Source: Pseudomonas sp. HMWF032
Lineage (GTDB): Bacteria > Pseudomonadota > Gammaproteobacteria > Pseudomonadales > Pseudomonadaceae
DNA: 64,000 bases
Reading direction: 5' to 3'
NCBI RefSeq assembly: GCF_003060885.1
Contig: NZ_QAIG01000005.1
Span: forward strand, 1,363,090 to 1,427,089
Both the position numbers and the translations under genes were made by a program. Under the pieces are notes generated by a model. It made no database searches. It saw nothing but the letters and a program-made list of their open reading frames with translations, and was not told the origin of the DNA. This document shows positions 37,623 through 46,577 of this stretch, in pieces; position 1 is the stretch's first letter; each line of letters begins with the position of its first letter.

Positions 37623-38993
37623 ATGACTACAACAACGACACTCAAACCTACACTCGGCACCCTGCATCTATGGGGTATTGCCGTCGGCCTGGTGATTTCC
37701 GGTGAATATTTCGGCTGGAGTTACGGCTGGGGCAGCGCTGGCACACTGGGCTTTCTCGTCACCACGCTGATGGTGGCGGCGATGTACACCTGTTTTATCT
37801 TCAGCTTTACCGAACTGACCACGGCCATTCCTCACGCGGGCGGCCCGTTCGCTTACAGCCGCAGGGCCTTTGGTGAAAAAGGCGGGCTGATTGCCGGGCT
37901 GGCTACCCTGATCGAGTTCGTCTTTGCGCCACCGGCGATTGCCATGGCCATCGGTGCGTACCTCAACGTGCAGTTTCCGGGGCTCGACCCCAAACTCGCC
38001 GCAGTCGGGGCTTACGCCGTCTTTATGACCCTGAACATCCTCGGCGTGAGCATTGCCGCGACCTTCGAGCTGATCGTCACCGTGCTCGCGGTGGGTGAGC
38101 TCCTTGTGTTTATGGGCGTGGTTGCACCGGGCTTCAGCTTCAGCAACTTCGCGCTGAACGGCTGGTCTGGCTCCGACACCTTCAGCACAGCCTCGATTGC
38201 CGGAATGTTCGCGGCGATTCCGTTTGCCATCTGGTTTTTCCTCGCCATCGAAGGCGCGGCCATGGCCGCCGAAGAAGCCAAAGACCCGAAACGCACCATT
38301 CCGCGCGCGTATGTCAGCGGCATCCTGACCCTGGTATTCCTGGCCATCGGCGTGATGATCATGGCTGGCGGCGTCGGCGACTGGCGTCAACTGTCGAACA
38401 TCAATGACCCGCTGCCGCAAGCGATGAAGGCGGTGGTCGGTGACAACTCCGGCTGGCTACACATGCTGGTGTGGATCGGCCTGTTCGGCCTGGTGGCGAG
38501 CTTCCACGGCATCATTCTCGGCTACTCGCGACAGTTCTTCGCCCTGGCGCGCGCCGGTTACCTGCCTGCCGGGCTGGCCAAGCTGAACCGTTTCCAGACA
38601 CCGCACCGGGCCATCCTGGCGGGTGGCGCAATCGGTATCGCCGCAATCTACAGCGATGGCCTGATCAACCTGCAGGGCATGAGCCTGACGGCGGCAATGA
38701 TCACCATGGCCGTATTCGGCGCCATCGTCATGTACATCATGAGCATGCTCAGCCTGTTCAAATTGCGCAAAACCGAGCCAAACTTGGAGCGCAGCTTCCG
38801 CGCGCCGGGCTATCCGATTGTTCCAGGCATCGCCCTTGCATTGGCCCTGGTCTGCCTGGTGGCTATGGCCTGGTTCAACCCGGTTATTGGCCTGGTCTTC
38901 GTAGGCTTTATGGCTGTCGGTTTTATCTACTTCCAACTGACCCACAAGCAGCGCTCCGAAGCACCGGCTGACGCCATGCTAACCGGCGTTTAA
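37623..38993 (+). CDS. eat: Ethanolamine permease
   Basis: A 456-residue amino acid-polyamine-organocation (APC) family transporter with about 12 membrane helices. It starts with LHLWGIAVGLVISGEYFGWSYGWGSAG, the conserved substrate-binding TM1 of ethanolamine permeases. It imports ethanolamine for EutBC. GGGCGGG-rich sequence before the ATG gives a weak ribosome site. It is preceded by an RpoN promoter and followed by two hairpins before eutB. Confidence 0.92.
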   Translation: MTTTTTLKPTLGTLHLWGIAVGLVISGEYFGWSYGWGSAGTLGFLVTTLMVAAMYTCFIFSFTELTTAIPHAGGPFAYSRRAFGEKGGLIAGLATLIEFVFAPPAIAMAIGAYLNVQFPGLDPKLAAVGAYAVFMTLNILGVSIAATFELIVTVLAVGELLVFMGVVAPGFSFSNFALNGWSGSDTFSTASIAGMFAAIPFAIWFFLAIEGAAMAAEEAKDPKRTIPRAYVSGILTLVFLAIGVMIMAGGVGDWRQLSNINDPLPQAMKAVVGDNSGWLHMLVWIGLFGLVASFHGIILGYSRQFFALARAGYLPAGLAKLNRFQTPHRAILAGGAIGIAAIYSDGLINLQGMSLTAAMITMAVFGAIVMYIMSMLSLFKLRKTEPNLERSFRAPGYPIVPGIALALALVCLVAMAWFNPVIGLVFVGFMAVGFIYFQLTHKQRSEAPADAMLTGV

Positions 38994-39000
38994 GATGCAC

Positions 39001-39026
39001 CGCTGTCGTGCTAAAGCTCGACAGCG
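39001..39026 (+). terminator. Hairpin 1 between eat and eutB
   Basis: An imperfect 12-bp stem CGCTGTCGTGCT / AGCTCGACAGCG (one mismatch) with loop AA, 7 bp after the eat stop. There is no T-run. Confidence 0.45.
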
Positions 39027-39035
39027 GCCCCATTC

Positions 39036-39065
39036 AGGTGCACATGCTGAACGGCATGTGCACCT
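39036..39065 (+). terminator. Hairpin 2 between eat and eutB
   Basis: A 12-bp perfect stem AGGTGCACATGC / GCATGTGCACCT with a 6-nt loop TGAACG, just upstream of eutB. No T-run follows; it may set differential expression of eat and eutBC or be a processing site. Confidence 0.5.
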
Positions 39066-39101
39066 CAGCAGTAACCAGCCGGATCAGGAGCCTATCGACA
39101 G

Positions 39102-40496
39102 ATGACCGGTTTCTCTCATAGCGTCGGCACTCAGACGTACCGTTTTGACAGCCTCGCCGAGGTCATGGCCAAGGCCAGTCCGGCGCGCTCCGGCGACTAT
39201 CTCGCGGGTGTTGCTGCCAGCAATGCCGGTGAGCGGGTCGCGGCGCAAATGGCCCTGGCTGATATTCCACTCAAACACTTCCTCAATGAGGCACTGATTC
39301 CCTACGAGGCTGATGAGCTCACCCGGCTGATCATCGACAGCCATGACCTGGCGGCCTTCGCCCCGGTCAGCCACCTGACGGTCGGTGGCTTCCGCGACTG
39401 GCTGCTCGACGACAGCGCCGATGAAGCCAGCCTGCGCGCCCTCGCCCCCGGACTGACGCCAGAAATGGCGGCAGCGGTATCGAAGATCATGCGCGTGCAG
39501 GACTTGGTGCTAGTGGCGCAGAAAATCCGTGTGGTCAGCCGTTTTCGCAACACTGTCGGCCTGCGCGGGCGTATGTCCACCCGCCTGCAACCGAATCACC
39601 CGACCGATGAGCCGGCCGGCATTGCCGCGAGCATTCTCGACGGCCTGCTGTACGGCAACGGCGACGCCATGATCGGCATCAACCCGGCCACCGACAGCAT
39701 CAGTTCGATCTGCGACATGCTGAAGATGCTCGACGGCATCATCCAGCGTTATGAAATCCCCACCCAGGCCTGCGTGCTGACCCACGTCACCACCTCAATC
39801 GAGGCGATCAACCGGGGCGTGCCACTGGACCTGGTGTTTCAGTCAATTGCCGGCACCGAGGCGGCCAACGCCAGCTTTGGCGTCAGCCTGAAGATCCTGC
39901 AGGAAGGCTATGACGCCGGCCTGAGCCTCAACCGTGGCACCCTCGGCAACAACCTCATGTACTTTGAAACCGGCCAAGGCAGCGCACTGTCCGCCGGTGC
40001 CCACCATGGCCTCGACCAACAGACCTGCGAGACCCGTGCCTACGCGGTGGCCCGCCACTTCAAACCGTTTCTGGTGAACACCGTGGTCGGTTTTATCGGC
40101 CCGGAGTACCTTTATAACGGCAAGCAGATCATCCGCGCCGGCCTGGAAGACCACTTCTGCGGCAAGTTGCTGGGCCTGCCGATGGGCTGCGACATCTGCT
40201 ACACCAATCACGCAGAAGCCGACCAGGACGACATGGACGTGCTGCTCACGCTGCTCGGCGTGGCCGGAATCAACTTCATCATGGGCATCCCCGGCTCAGA
40301 CGACGTGATGCTCAACTACCAGACCACCTCCTTCCATGACGCGCTGTATGCCCGGCAGAGCCTGGGATTAAAGCCGGCGCCCGAGTTCGAAGGCTGGTTG
40401 CAGCGCATGGGCATTTTCACCCAGGCCGATGGCCGTCCGCGTATGGGTAACAGCCTGCCGCCGGCGTTTCGCCAGGCCCTGGCGCAGCTTGGTTAA
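39102..40496 (+). CDS. eutB: Ethanolamine ammonia-lyase large subunit EutB
   Basis: A 464-residue alpha subunit of the adenosylcobalamin-dependent lyase that converts ethanolamine to acetaldehyde and ammonia. Length and segments [47 protein letters not shown] and [17 protein letters not shown] are family typical. AGGAG precedes the ATG. No eutA reactivase or microcompartment shell genes are in the window, as is usual for pseudomonads. Confidence 0.96.
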   Translation: MTGFSHSVGTQTYRFDSLAEVMAKASPARSGDYLAGVAASNAGERVAAQMALADIPLKHFLNEALIPYEADELTRLIIDSHDLAAFAPVSHLTVGGFRDWLLDDSADEASLRALAPGLTPEMAAAVSKIMRVQDLVLVAQKIRVVSRFRNTVGLRGRMSTRLQPNHPTDEPAGIAASILDGLLYGNGDAMIGINPATDSISSICDMLKMLDGIIQRYEIPTQACVLTHVTTSIEAINRGVPLDLVFQSIAGTEAANASFGVSLKILQEGYDAGLSLNRGTLGNNLMYFETGQGSALSAGAHHGLDQQTCETRAYAVARHFKPFLVNTVVGFIGPEYLYNGKQIIRAGLEDHFCGKLLGLPMGCDICYTNHAEADQDDMDVLLTLLGVAGINFIMGIPGSDDVMLNYQTTSFHDALYARQSLGLKPAPEFEGWLQRMGIFTQADGRPRMGNSLPPAFRQALAQLG

Positions 40497-40510
40497 TCAA
40501 GGAGCCGCTT

Positions 40511-41323
40511 ATGTACGATGACAGCCCCCTCAGCGGCGCCAGCGAAAATCCCTGGCAGCAACTGCGCAACCTAACCCCTGCGCGCATCGCGCTCGGCCGT
40601 GCCGGCACCAGCATGCCGACCCATGCACAGCTGGATTTTCAGTACGCCCACGCCCAGGCCCGCGATGCCGTGCACCTACCGTTTGATCACGCCACGCTGG
40701 CTGCCAACCTGGCTCACCAGCATCGGCAGAGCTTGCTGCTGCACAGCGCCGCCAAGGACCGCGACACCTACCTGCAACGCCCGGACCTGGGTCGACGCCT
40801 GAGTCACGAGTCCGCAGAACTGCTGGACCAGCACCGGGAGAACAACCCGGATGGTTATGACCTGGCCATCGTCGTCGCCGACGGCCTCTCCGCGCTGGCC
40901 GTGCATCGCAATGCCCTGCCGATGATTGAGCGCATCGAAGAAAACGCCGCAACTGAAGGCTGGCGCGTATCTCCTATCGCGCTGGTCAACCAGGGGCGCG
41001 TCGCAATAGCCGATGAAGTGGCCGAACGGCTTGGTGCTCGTATGGTGGTGATTCTGATCGGCGAGCGTCCCGGTCTGAGTTCACCGGACAGCCTGGGTTT
41101 GTACTTCACGTATGCGCCACGGGTAGGCCTGACCGATGCATACCGCAACTGCATTTCCAACGTCCGCCTGGAGGGGCTGAGCTATGCCATGGCCAGTCAC
41201 CGCCTGTTCTACCTGATGCGCGAAGCCTGCCGCCGCCAACTATCAGGAGTCAACTTGAAGGATGAAGCCGAAGTTCCCGTGCTGAATGGCGGCGCCGCAC
41301 GCGACAACTTCCTACTCGGTTAG
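40511..41323 (+). CDS. eutC: Ethanolamine ammonia-lyase small subunit EutC
   Basis: A 270-residue beta subunit forming the B12-binding site with EutB. Typical stretches are [29 protein letters not shown]-like [17 protein letters not shown] and [27 protein letters not shown] precedes the ATG 14 bp after eutB, so the two subunits are made together. Confidence 0.96.
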   Translation: MYDDSPLSGASENPWQQLRNLTPARIALGRAGTSMPTHAQLDFQYAHAQARDAVHLPFDHATLAANLAHQHRQSLLLHSAAKDRDTYLQRPDLGRRLSHESAELLDQHRENNPDGYDLAIVVADGLSALAVHRNALPMIERIEENAATEGWRVSPIALVNQGRVAIADEVAERLGARMVVILIGERPGLSSPDSLGLYFTYAPRVGLTDAYRNCISNVRLEGLSYAMASHRLFYLMREACRRQLSGVNLKDEAEVPVLNGGAARDNFLLG

Positions 41324-41460
41324 CCCGGTTTTATCGGGCGTAGCAGGCAAACACCTGTTTGGATTGCACTTTCAAACTGCTTTAGGCAGCATCGTGGGCG
41401 TTTACAGGCAGCGCGGCCGTGTTGCCAAAGCCATCCACATGACTGAAGTCGAGGCTCACC

Positions 41461-41928
41461 ATGCGCATTGTCCAAGCGACCCTGGAGCATCTGGATCAAC
41501 TCACGCCACTGTTCGTCAATTACCGCGAACACTTCGGCCAGTTGCCTTACCCTGAATCCTCGCGCAAATTTCTGGAAAAACGCATCAGCCGCAAGGAGTC
41601 CGTGATCTACCTGGCCATGCCAGACGATGACGACAAAATCCTTGGCTTTTGCCAGCTTTATTCAAGCTTTTCGTCGCTGTCGCTCAAGCGCGTATGGATC
41701 CTCAACGACATCTATGTCTGCCAGGACGCGCGCCGTCAGCTGGTGGCAGACCGCCTGATTCAAACGGCCAAGCAGATGGCCAAAGAGACCCATGCCGTGC
41801 GTCTGCGCGTGGCCTCCAGCATCGACAACAGCGTTGCGCACAAACTCTATGAATCCATCGGTTTCAAAGAAGACACCGAGTTCAAAAGTTTTGTCCTGCC
41901 GATCACCGAAGACTTCACCGCGCCCTAA
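41461..41928 (+). CDS. GNAT-family N-acetyltransferase
   Basis: A 155-residue GCN5-related acetyltransferase. It has IVQATLEHLDQLTPLFVNYREHF at the N terminus, an acetyl-CoA loop QDARRQLVADRLIQTA (Q/RxxGxG/A type) and a NSVAHKLYESIGFKED motif. GAGG precedes the ATG. It lies 137 bp after eutC with the same orientation; a matching gene occurs in the P. aeruginosa cluster (PA4026, from memory). Its substrate is unknown. Confidence 0.88.
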   Translation: MRIVQATLEHLDQLTPLFVNYREHFGQLPYPESSRKFLEKRISRKESVIYLAMPDDDDKILGFCQLYSSFSSLSLKRVWILNDIYVCQDARRQLVADRLIQTAKQMAKETHAVRLRVASSIDNSVAHKLYESIGFKEDTEFKSFVLPITEDFTAP

Positions 41929-41940
41929 GCCGCCCCCAGC

Positions 41941-41963
41941 CAGCGCTGCAGCATGCAGCGCTG
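41941..41963. terminator. Palindromic hairpin between GNAT and kinase genes
   Basis: A perfect 10-bp stem CAGCGCTGCA / TGCAGCGCTG with loop GCA, between convergent genes. There are few T residues after it; a bidirectional terminator is likely but not certain. Confidence 0.5.
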
Positions 41964-41964
41964 A

Positions 41965-43563
41965 TCAGCCGTTCAGGCTCAGCCATAGACCAATGCCCAG
42001 GTGTGCCAGTAACAGACCAAGCACAATCAGGCGCCAGGGCGAGCGGTCACGCCCTGTGTGCAGCCTCGGTTCGCGCTGCGTCAGCAACGGCTGACGCAGC
42101 GCCAGCTCGAACTCCGACAAGGCTTCAAAACGCGCCTCCGGCCTGGGCGCCAATGCCCGCGCCAGCACACCATCCCAGCCCACCGGTAGCTGCACACTGA
42201 ACGACGCCAGCGCTACATAGCGGCTATTGCCGTCGACATCCGCCCGCGCCACGTCCGGCCAACGTCCACAGAACAACCAGTACGCCAGCGCAGCCAGGGC
42301 GAACTGGTCAGCACGCCCATCCAGGGCTTGCCCGCTACGGACCTCAGGTGCCAGCGGCACGGCCTCAACCGGCAGCGCCTGCCGTGGAACACCTGGAATC
42401 AGCGCGGCATGTTCGGGCAACAGCAGCACCCGACCGCCGTCATTCACCAGAATATTGCGCGGATCCAGCCACAGCCCCTGCATGCCACGCCGCTGCAACC
42501 CGCGCACCGCCGCGATCAACTGCTCAAGCAAGGCCAACAGCGTCAAGCCATCGACCGGACCATGCGCGGCCATCCAGTCGACCAGGCTGCGCATGCCACT
42601 GGCAGGCGGCTCCAGCAGCACAAAGGCATGCTCACGCGGCTGATGCGATGACAGTACGTGCGGCAGGCTGCTCACCAGGCTGCGCCGCAGCACCCATTCG
42701 CGCTGCCAGAAGACCTCATCGGCCGCCTGCTCGGCCAGCCAAAGCAGTGCCTCCCGGCCACAGGGGTCGGTGACGCGGAACAACCGTCCCGGTGGGCCAA
42801 ACGGGCATGCTGAGAGCAGCACCCAGCCATCCAGTTGCACACCGGGTTGCGCATGCTGCACGGCAGGCCAGTGCGCGCGTGCAGTCTTTACCGCCGCCTG
42901 CTCAGCGGCGCCCGGCTGCAGCAAAACCGCCGCCCCAGGCGCCTGTAGCAAGGGCGTGAGCAGCGTTTGCAGGGCCGGCGTATCGAGTTCTGCATCAAGT
43001 CCGCGCCAGCCTTGCAAATCGGCCACATCCAGCAACGGCTGCGGGGCCATCAGCACTCGCTCGCCTGCACTCAGAAGCAGGTGATGCTGCACCAGTGCCA
43101 GCTCGGCCTGAGTCCCCAACTGCAACCCCTCACGTCCCATCAGGCGGGTCAACGCCGTGTGCTGAAAACGCTGCAGGCCAATAGACCCCGCCTGGAAGAA
43201 CTGCGCCTCTGCACCCTGGACCAGTAGCAGCCCAGCATGCAGTTGAGCCGTGCTACGCCCGGCCTGACGCTGACGAAACAGCTGCTGATTGAGCGCCGCC
43301 AGCACCTGGCGTGCCGCCTGAGCTTCGCTCCAGCCTGCGGGAGTGCTGTAAAAGTCCGCCAGCAGCCCATCAAGACAGGCCTCCAGCGTACGCACCACAT
43401 CAGTGCAGTCACGCGCCCAGAGCAGCGCGATCACCAGCAGCGGCGCACGCCCTTCACGCCCTGGCAGCCAGGTCGCGCGAGCACGTGCAGCCTGGCCGGG
43501 CAGGTCAAGACCGTTGCCGCAGAGCAGCTTGATGGCGGGATGATGCAGACGCTCGATCGACAT
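41965..43563 (-). CDS. Pseudokinase/phosphatase-like membrane protein
   Basis: 532 residues with a C-terminal membrane helix (WRLIVLGLLLAHLGIGLWLSL). Residues 1 to about 230 resemble a degenerate PP2C phosphatase; the rest resembles a Ser/Thr kinase. It looks like the bifunctional kinase/phosphatase found near nitrate-assimilation genes in Pseudomonas. The catalytic sites appear missing: the HRDLKPxN loop reads GLWLDPRN (Asp replaced by Trp), DFG reads PEH and the VAIK region reads ALLWLA without Lys. It is more likely a scaffold or sensor than an active kinase. A sequencing or family-variant explanation is not excluded. Confidence 0.75.
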   Translation of the reverse strand: MSIERLHHPAIKLLCGNGLDLPGQAARARATWLPGREGRAPLLVIALLWARDCTDVVRTLEACLDGLLADFYSTPAGWSEAQAARQVLAALNQQLFRQRQAGRSTAQLHAGLLLVQGAEAQFFQAGSIGLQRFQHTALTRLMGREGLQLGTQAELALVQHHLLLSAGERVLMAPQPLLDVADLQGWRGLDAELDTPALQTLLTPLLQAPGAAVLLQPGAAEQAAVKTARAHWPAVQHAQPGVQLDGWVLLSACPFGPPGRLFRVTDPCGREALLWLAEQAADEVFWQREWVLRRSLVSSLPHVLSSHQPREHAFVLLEPPASGMRSLVDWMAAHGPVDGLTLLALLEQLIAAVRGLQRRGMQGLWLDPRNILVNDGGRVLLLPEHAALIPGVPRQALPVEAVPLAPEVRSGQALDGRADQFALAALAYWLFCGRWPDVARADVDGNSRYVALASFSVQLPVGWDGVLARALAPRPEARFEALSEFELALRQPLLTQREPRLHTGRDRSPWRLIVLGLLLAHLGIGLWLSLNG

Positions 43564-43674
43564 TGGCAGCCCTCCCGGGTCGTATACCCTGAGGTCACTG
43601 CAGCCTTTGTGCCGACTTGCCCAGCGCCGCAGCCCGGCTTAAGGTGGGGACACCCTAGCGTTCGAGCCGAGTCC

Positions 43675-44514
43675 ATGTGGTCGTTCCGTGCCTGGCGTCG
43701 CCAGCGCATCCTTGCCCGTCACCCTATCAGCCCCGCGCGATGGCAGGCCGTGTTGCAGCGCTTACCCATCCTCGACGGCCTGAATGAACACGAACAGCAG
43801 CGCCTGCGCGAGCGCGCCGTACTGTTTCTGCATCACAAACACCTCAGTGCCCTGCCCGGCGTCGAACTGGACGGCCATACACGCCTGCTGTTGGCAGTAC
43901 AGGCCGAACTGCCACTGCTGCACCTGGCCGACCTCAACTGGTATCAGGGCTTCCATGAAATCGTCCTGTATCCGGATGATTTCGTCAGCCCGCAGCGCCA
44001 CCGCGACGCCAGCGGCGTGGTCCATGAATGGGATGGCGAACACAGCGGTGAGGCCTGGCTGCAAGGCCCAGTGATCCTCGCCTGGCCGGGTGTGTTGGCC
44101 AGCGGCCAGTGGGACGGCTACAACCTGGTGATCCACGAACTGGCGCACAAGCTGGACATGCTCAATGGCGACGCCAATGGTCTGCCGCCGCTGCACAGCA
44201 ATATGGCCATTCAGGACTGGGCCAAGGCCATGCAGAGCGCCTTTGACCAGATGAACGCCGAGCTGGATGCTAACCCCGACACCGAAACCGCCATCGACCC
44301 TTACGCCGCCGAAGACCCGGCCGAGTTTTTTGCCGTCACCAGCGAATACTTCTTCAGCGCCCCCGACCTGCTCGCCGGTGCCTTCCCGGCGGTGTACGCG
44401 CAGCTGGCGCTGTTCTATCGACAGGACCCACTGGCGCGCCTGGAACAGTTGCAGGCCAGCAACCCGGACTATCAGGTCAGAACCGAAGACCATGAGTTCG
44501 CGACCAATGGCTAG
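43675..44514 (+). CDS. mtfA: Zinc-dependent peptidase MtfA
   Basis: A 279-residue cytosolic metallopeptidase; in E. coli MtfA interacts with the glucose-system repressor Mlc. The zinc motif is HELAHKLDM (HExxH), with the downstream Glu in DPAEFFAVTSEYFF. The start at 43675 (MWSFRAWRRQR) was chosen by similarity; a long upstream reading continues over the kinase gene on the other strand and is not credible. It is divergent from the pseudokinase gene. Confidence 0.92.
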   Translation: MWSFRAWRRQRILARHPISPARWQAVLQRLPILDGLNEHEQQRLRERAVLFLHHKHLSALPGVELDGHTRLLLAVQAELPLLHLADLNWYQGFHEIVLYPDDFVSPQRHRDASGVVHEWDGEHSGEAWLQGPVILAWPGVLASGQWDGYNLVIHELAHKLDMLNGDANGLPPLHSNMAIQDWAKAMQSAFDQMNAELDANPDTETAIDPYAAEDPAEFFAVTSEYFFSAPDLLAGAFPAVYAQLALFYRQDPLARLEQLQASNPDYQVRTEDHEFATNG

Positions 44515-44548
44515 GCATCCCGGCGTAGCAACGCTTGGGGAATATGCC

Positions 44549-44554
44549 TATAAT
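44549..44554 (+). promoter_or_regulatory. Sigma-70 -10 element upstream of ppa
   Basis: A perfect TATAAT about 39 bp before the ppa start. No good -35 hexamer is visible at 17 bp spacing (TAGCAA). Confidence 0.55.
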
Positions 44555-44592
44555 CGCGCCACTTTTTTGGCCCACCCCTCGGGAGTCGCCCC

Positions 44593-45120
44593 ATGAGCTA
44601 CAGCAAGATCCCGGCTGGTAAAGACCTGCCGAACGACATCTACGTCGCCATCGAGATCCCAGCCAATCACGCGCCGATCAAATACGAAATCGACCACGAC
44701 AGCGATTGCCTGATGGTCGACCGTTTCATGGCCACCCCGATGTTCTACCCGGCCAACTACGGTTTTATCCCGCACACCCTGGCGGACGACGGTGACCCCC
44801 TCGACGTGCTGGTCGTGACGCCGTACCCAGTGGCTCCTGGCTCAGTCATCCGCGCCCGTCCAGTTGGCGTACTGCTGATGAGCGACGAAGCCGGCGGCGA
44901 TGCCAAGCTGGTTGCCGTACCGCATGACAAACTCACCGTGCTGTACAAAGATGTACAGGAATACACCGACCTGCCCGCTCTGCTGATCGAGCAGATCAAG
45001 CACTTCTTCGAGAACTACAAAGATCTGGAGAAGGGCAAGTGGGTCAAGGTTGAAGGTTGGGCTGGCGCCGACGAGGCCCGCAACCTGATTAACAAGGCGG
45101 TCGCGGCTTACCAAAAATAA
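44593..45120 (+). CDS. ppa: Inorganic pyrophosphatase (class I)
   Basis: A 175-residue soluble enzyme that hydrolyses pyrophosphate. The signature DGDPLDVLV (metal-binding Asp residues), [14 protein letters not shown] and [20 protein letters not shown] are all present. TATAAT lies upstream and a strong terminator follows, so it is probably monocistronic. Confidence 0.97.
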   Translation: MSYSKIPAGKDLPNDIYVAIEIPANHAPIKYEIDHDSDCLMVDRFMATPMFYPANYGFIPHTLADDGDPLDVLVVTPYPVAPGSVIRARPVGVLLMSDEAGGDAKLVAVPHDKLTVLYKDVQEYTDLPALLIEQIKHFFENYKDLEKGKWVKVEGWAGADEARNLINKAVAAYQK

Positions 45121-45137
45121 GTCGGGACTCCCCCCTA

Positions 45138-45166
45138 AAAGCCGGCCACAAGCCGGCTTTTTTATT
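45138..45166 (+). terminator. Intrinsic terminator of ppa
   Basis: Stem AAAGCCGGC / GCCGGCTTT with a 5-nt loop CACAA, followed by a run of T, 17 bp after the ppa stop. Confidence 0.92.
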
Positions 45167-45237
45167 GCCTATGCCCCCCGAAAATAAGAATTAAAAATCA
45201 GAAGCAGCCTGCAACCCACAGCTCAACCCACAAGCTC

Positions 45238-45252
45238 GCATAATCATTCTCA
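45238..45252. promoter_or_regulatory. Fur-box-like sequence without an obvious gene
   Basis: On the minus strand TGAGAATGATTATGC matches 11 of 14 fixed positions of the Fur 7-1-7 consensus TGATAATNATTATCA. It lies between the ppa terminator and the 3' end of the MFS gene, where neither neighbour would be controlled. It may be a remnant or a chance match. Confidence 0.3.
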
Positions 45253-45339
45253 TAATGAGGCGCAGAACTTCATCGCCGTGAGCGCGGACGTGTTTGATGT
45301 TGAGGGTGCCGCCGTTAACGCCACAGCTCGGTACTTCGA

Positions 45340-46479
45340 TCAATTTTTGATAGCCGTTGACGGGCGTGTAAACCCTAGCAATAACGCCGTCAAGGCACAG
45401 ACCAACAGTGTAAGGCCCAGCGCCTGCCCCCAGGCAGCCAGAGTCAAGCCGGCGCCAATCACCACGTAATACAACAAGCCAAACAGTGCACCTGCTGTGC
45501 CAAGGCGGTCGCGATAAGCAATCAGCGCCGCCCCGAGCACATTGGGAATAGCCATGCCGAAAGCCACCACCACCAACAACATCGGCAGAACGAACAACCA
45601 GCGGTCCTGCAGCACTATAACCAGAATGCTGCCCAACAACGCCACGGCACCAGCAGCTAGGACCAGTTGTTCACTGTTCACTCCGCGCTTGAGCAACCCT
45701 TTGTTCAGCCACGCCCCCAACCCAGACCCCAGCGCCAGTAAAACACCACTGTAGCCGAACTGTTCGGCGGACAAACCCAGCCGCTCGAAGATGAACGGTC
45801 CAAGGCTGTAATAACTGAACAGCGCAATGTTAAATACTGCCACCAACCCAACCGAGCGCAACAATGCCCAGTCCTTGAGCATCAGGCGCAGAGTGCCAAA
45901 CAAAGGCGCAGTAGGCAGCGTGGCTGGACGGGTTTCAGGCAAGGCCCAGAGGCACCAAACCCACAACGCCAGCGCTAGCAACAGCAGGCAGGTGAGCATG
46001 CCGCGATAGCCAAAGTAGTGAACCAGGCTTGCCCCAGTGTATAAACCAATCGCAGGGCTAGCCGCCAGGGCAATGCCCATTACCGAAAACACCTGGGCCA
46101 GTTCAGCGCCGCTGAAGCGATCACGCAGAACCGTTTGCGTCACCACCGACCCCACTGCCGCACCGAAAGCGGCCAATATCTGAGCTATGAGCAACCCACC
46201 AAAGGTGCTGACGCTCAATGCAAGGCAGGAAGCCCAGCCGTATAGGGCAAGCCCCGACAACATTATCGGACGCCGTCCAAAGCGGTCGCACAACCGCCCC
46301 CATACCACCACGCCCAGGGCGAATGCGAGAAAATACACGGAAAGAACTTGCCCCGCTGTTTGGGGACTCACAGCAAATACTTGGCCGATATCCGAGAGTG
46401 CGGGGCTGTAGAGCGTTTGGGCAATTTGCGGAAACATCAGCAACGCCACCGCCAGCACCAGTAGATTTTTCAGACTCAT
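45340..46479 (-). CDS. MFS efflux transporter (Bcr/CflA-like)
   Basis: A 379-residue major facilitator with about 12 helices. The conserved loop 2-3 motif reads GRLCDRFGRRPIML, and SPAIGLYTGASLVHYFGYRG fits drug:H+ antiporter helix 5. It is close to Bcr/CflA-type exporters, though shorter than some. It is divergent from an AraC-type regulator with a 96-bp shared promoter region; that pairing resembles E. coli nimT-nimR. Confidence 0.82.
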   Translation of the reverse strand: MSLKNLLVLAVALLMFPQIAQTLYSPALSDIGQVFAVSPQTAGQVLSVYFLAFALGVVVWGRLCDRFGRRPIMLSGLALYGWASCLALSVSTFGGLLIAQILAAFGAAVGSVVTQTVLRDRFSGAELAQVFSVMGIALAASPAIGLYTGASLVHYFGYRGMLTCLLLLALALWVWCLWALPETRPATLPTAPLFGTLRLMLKDWALLRSVGLVAVFNIALFSYYSLGPFIFERLGLSAEQFGYSGVLLALGSGLGAWLNKGLLKRGVNSEQLVLAAGAVALLGSILVIVLQDRWLFVLPMLLVVVAFGMAIPNVLGAALIAYRDRLGTAGALFGLLYYVVIGAGLTLAAWGQALGLTLLVCALTALLLGFTRPSTAIKN

Positions 46480-46544
46480 AGAAAAGGACTCCTAAAGAAA
46501 CGAGGAGTATTTTAAGTAGCGGCCATCGGCGTATTATCCAAACT

Positions 46545-46577
46545 TCGACAACTTATCGCTAAAATCGGACAACCTAT
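46545..46577. promoter_or_regulatory. Direct repeats near the AraC-type gene start (candidate operator)
   Basis: TCGACAACTTAT (46545-46556) and TCGGACAACCTAT (46565-46577) share a CAACYTAT core, spaced 21 bp (two helical turns), and the second overlaps the start codon of the AraC-type gene. Direct repeats are typical AraC-family operators, so autorepression is plausible. Confidence 0.45.

Noticed and set aside
38994-39101. Cobalamin riboswitch before eutB
   Set aside because: Two hairpins are present, but no B12-box or the larger riboswitch fold could be recognised.
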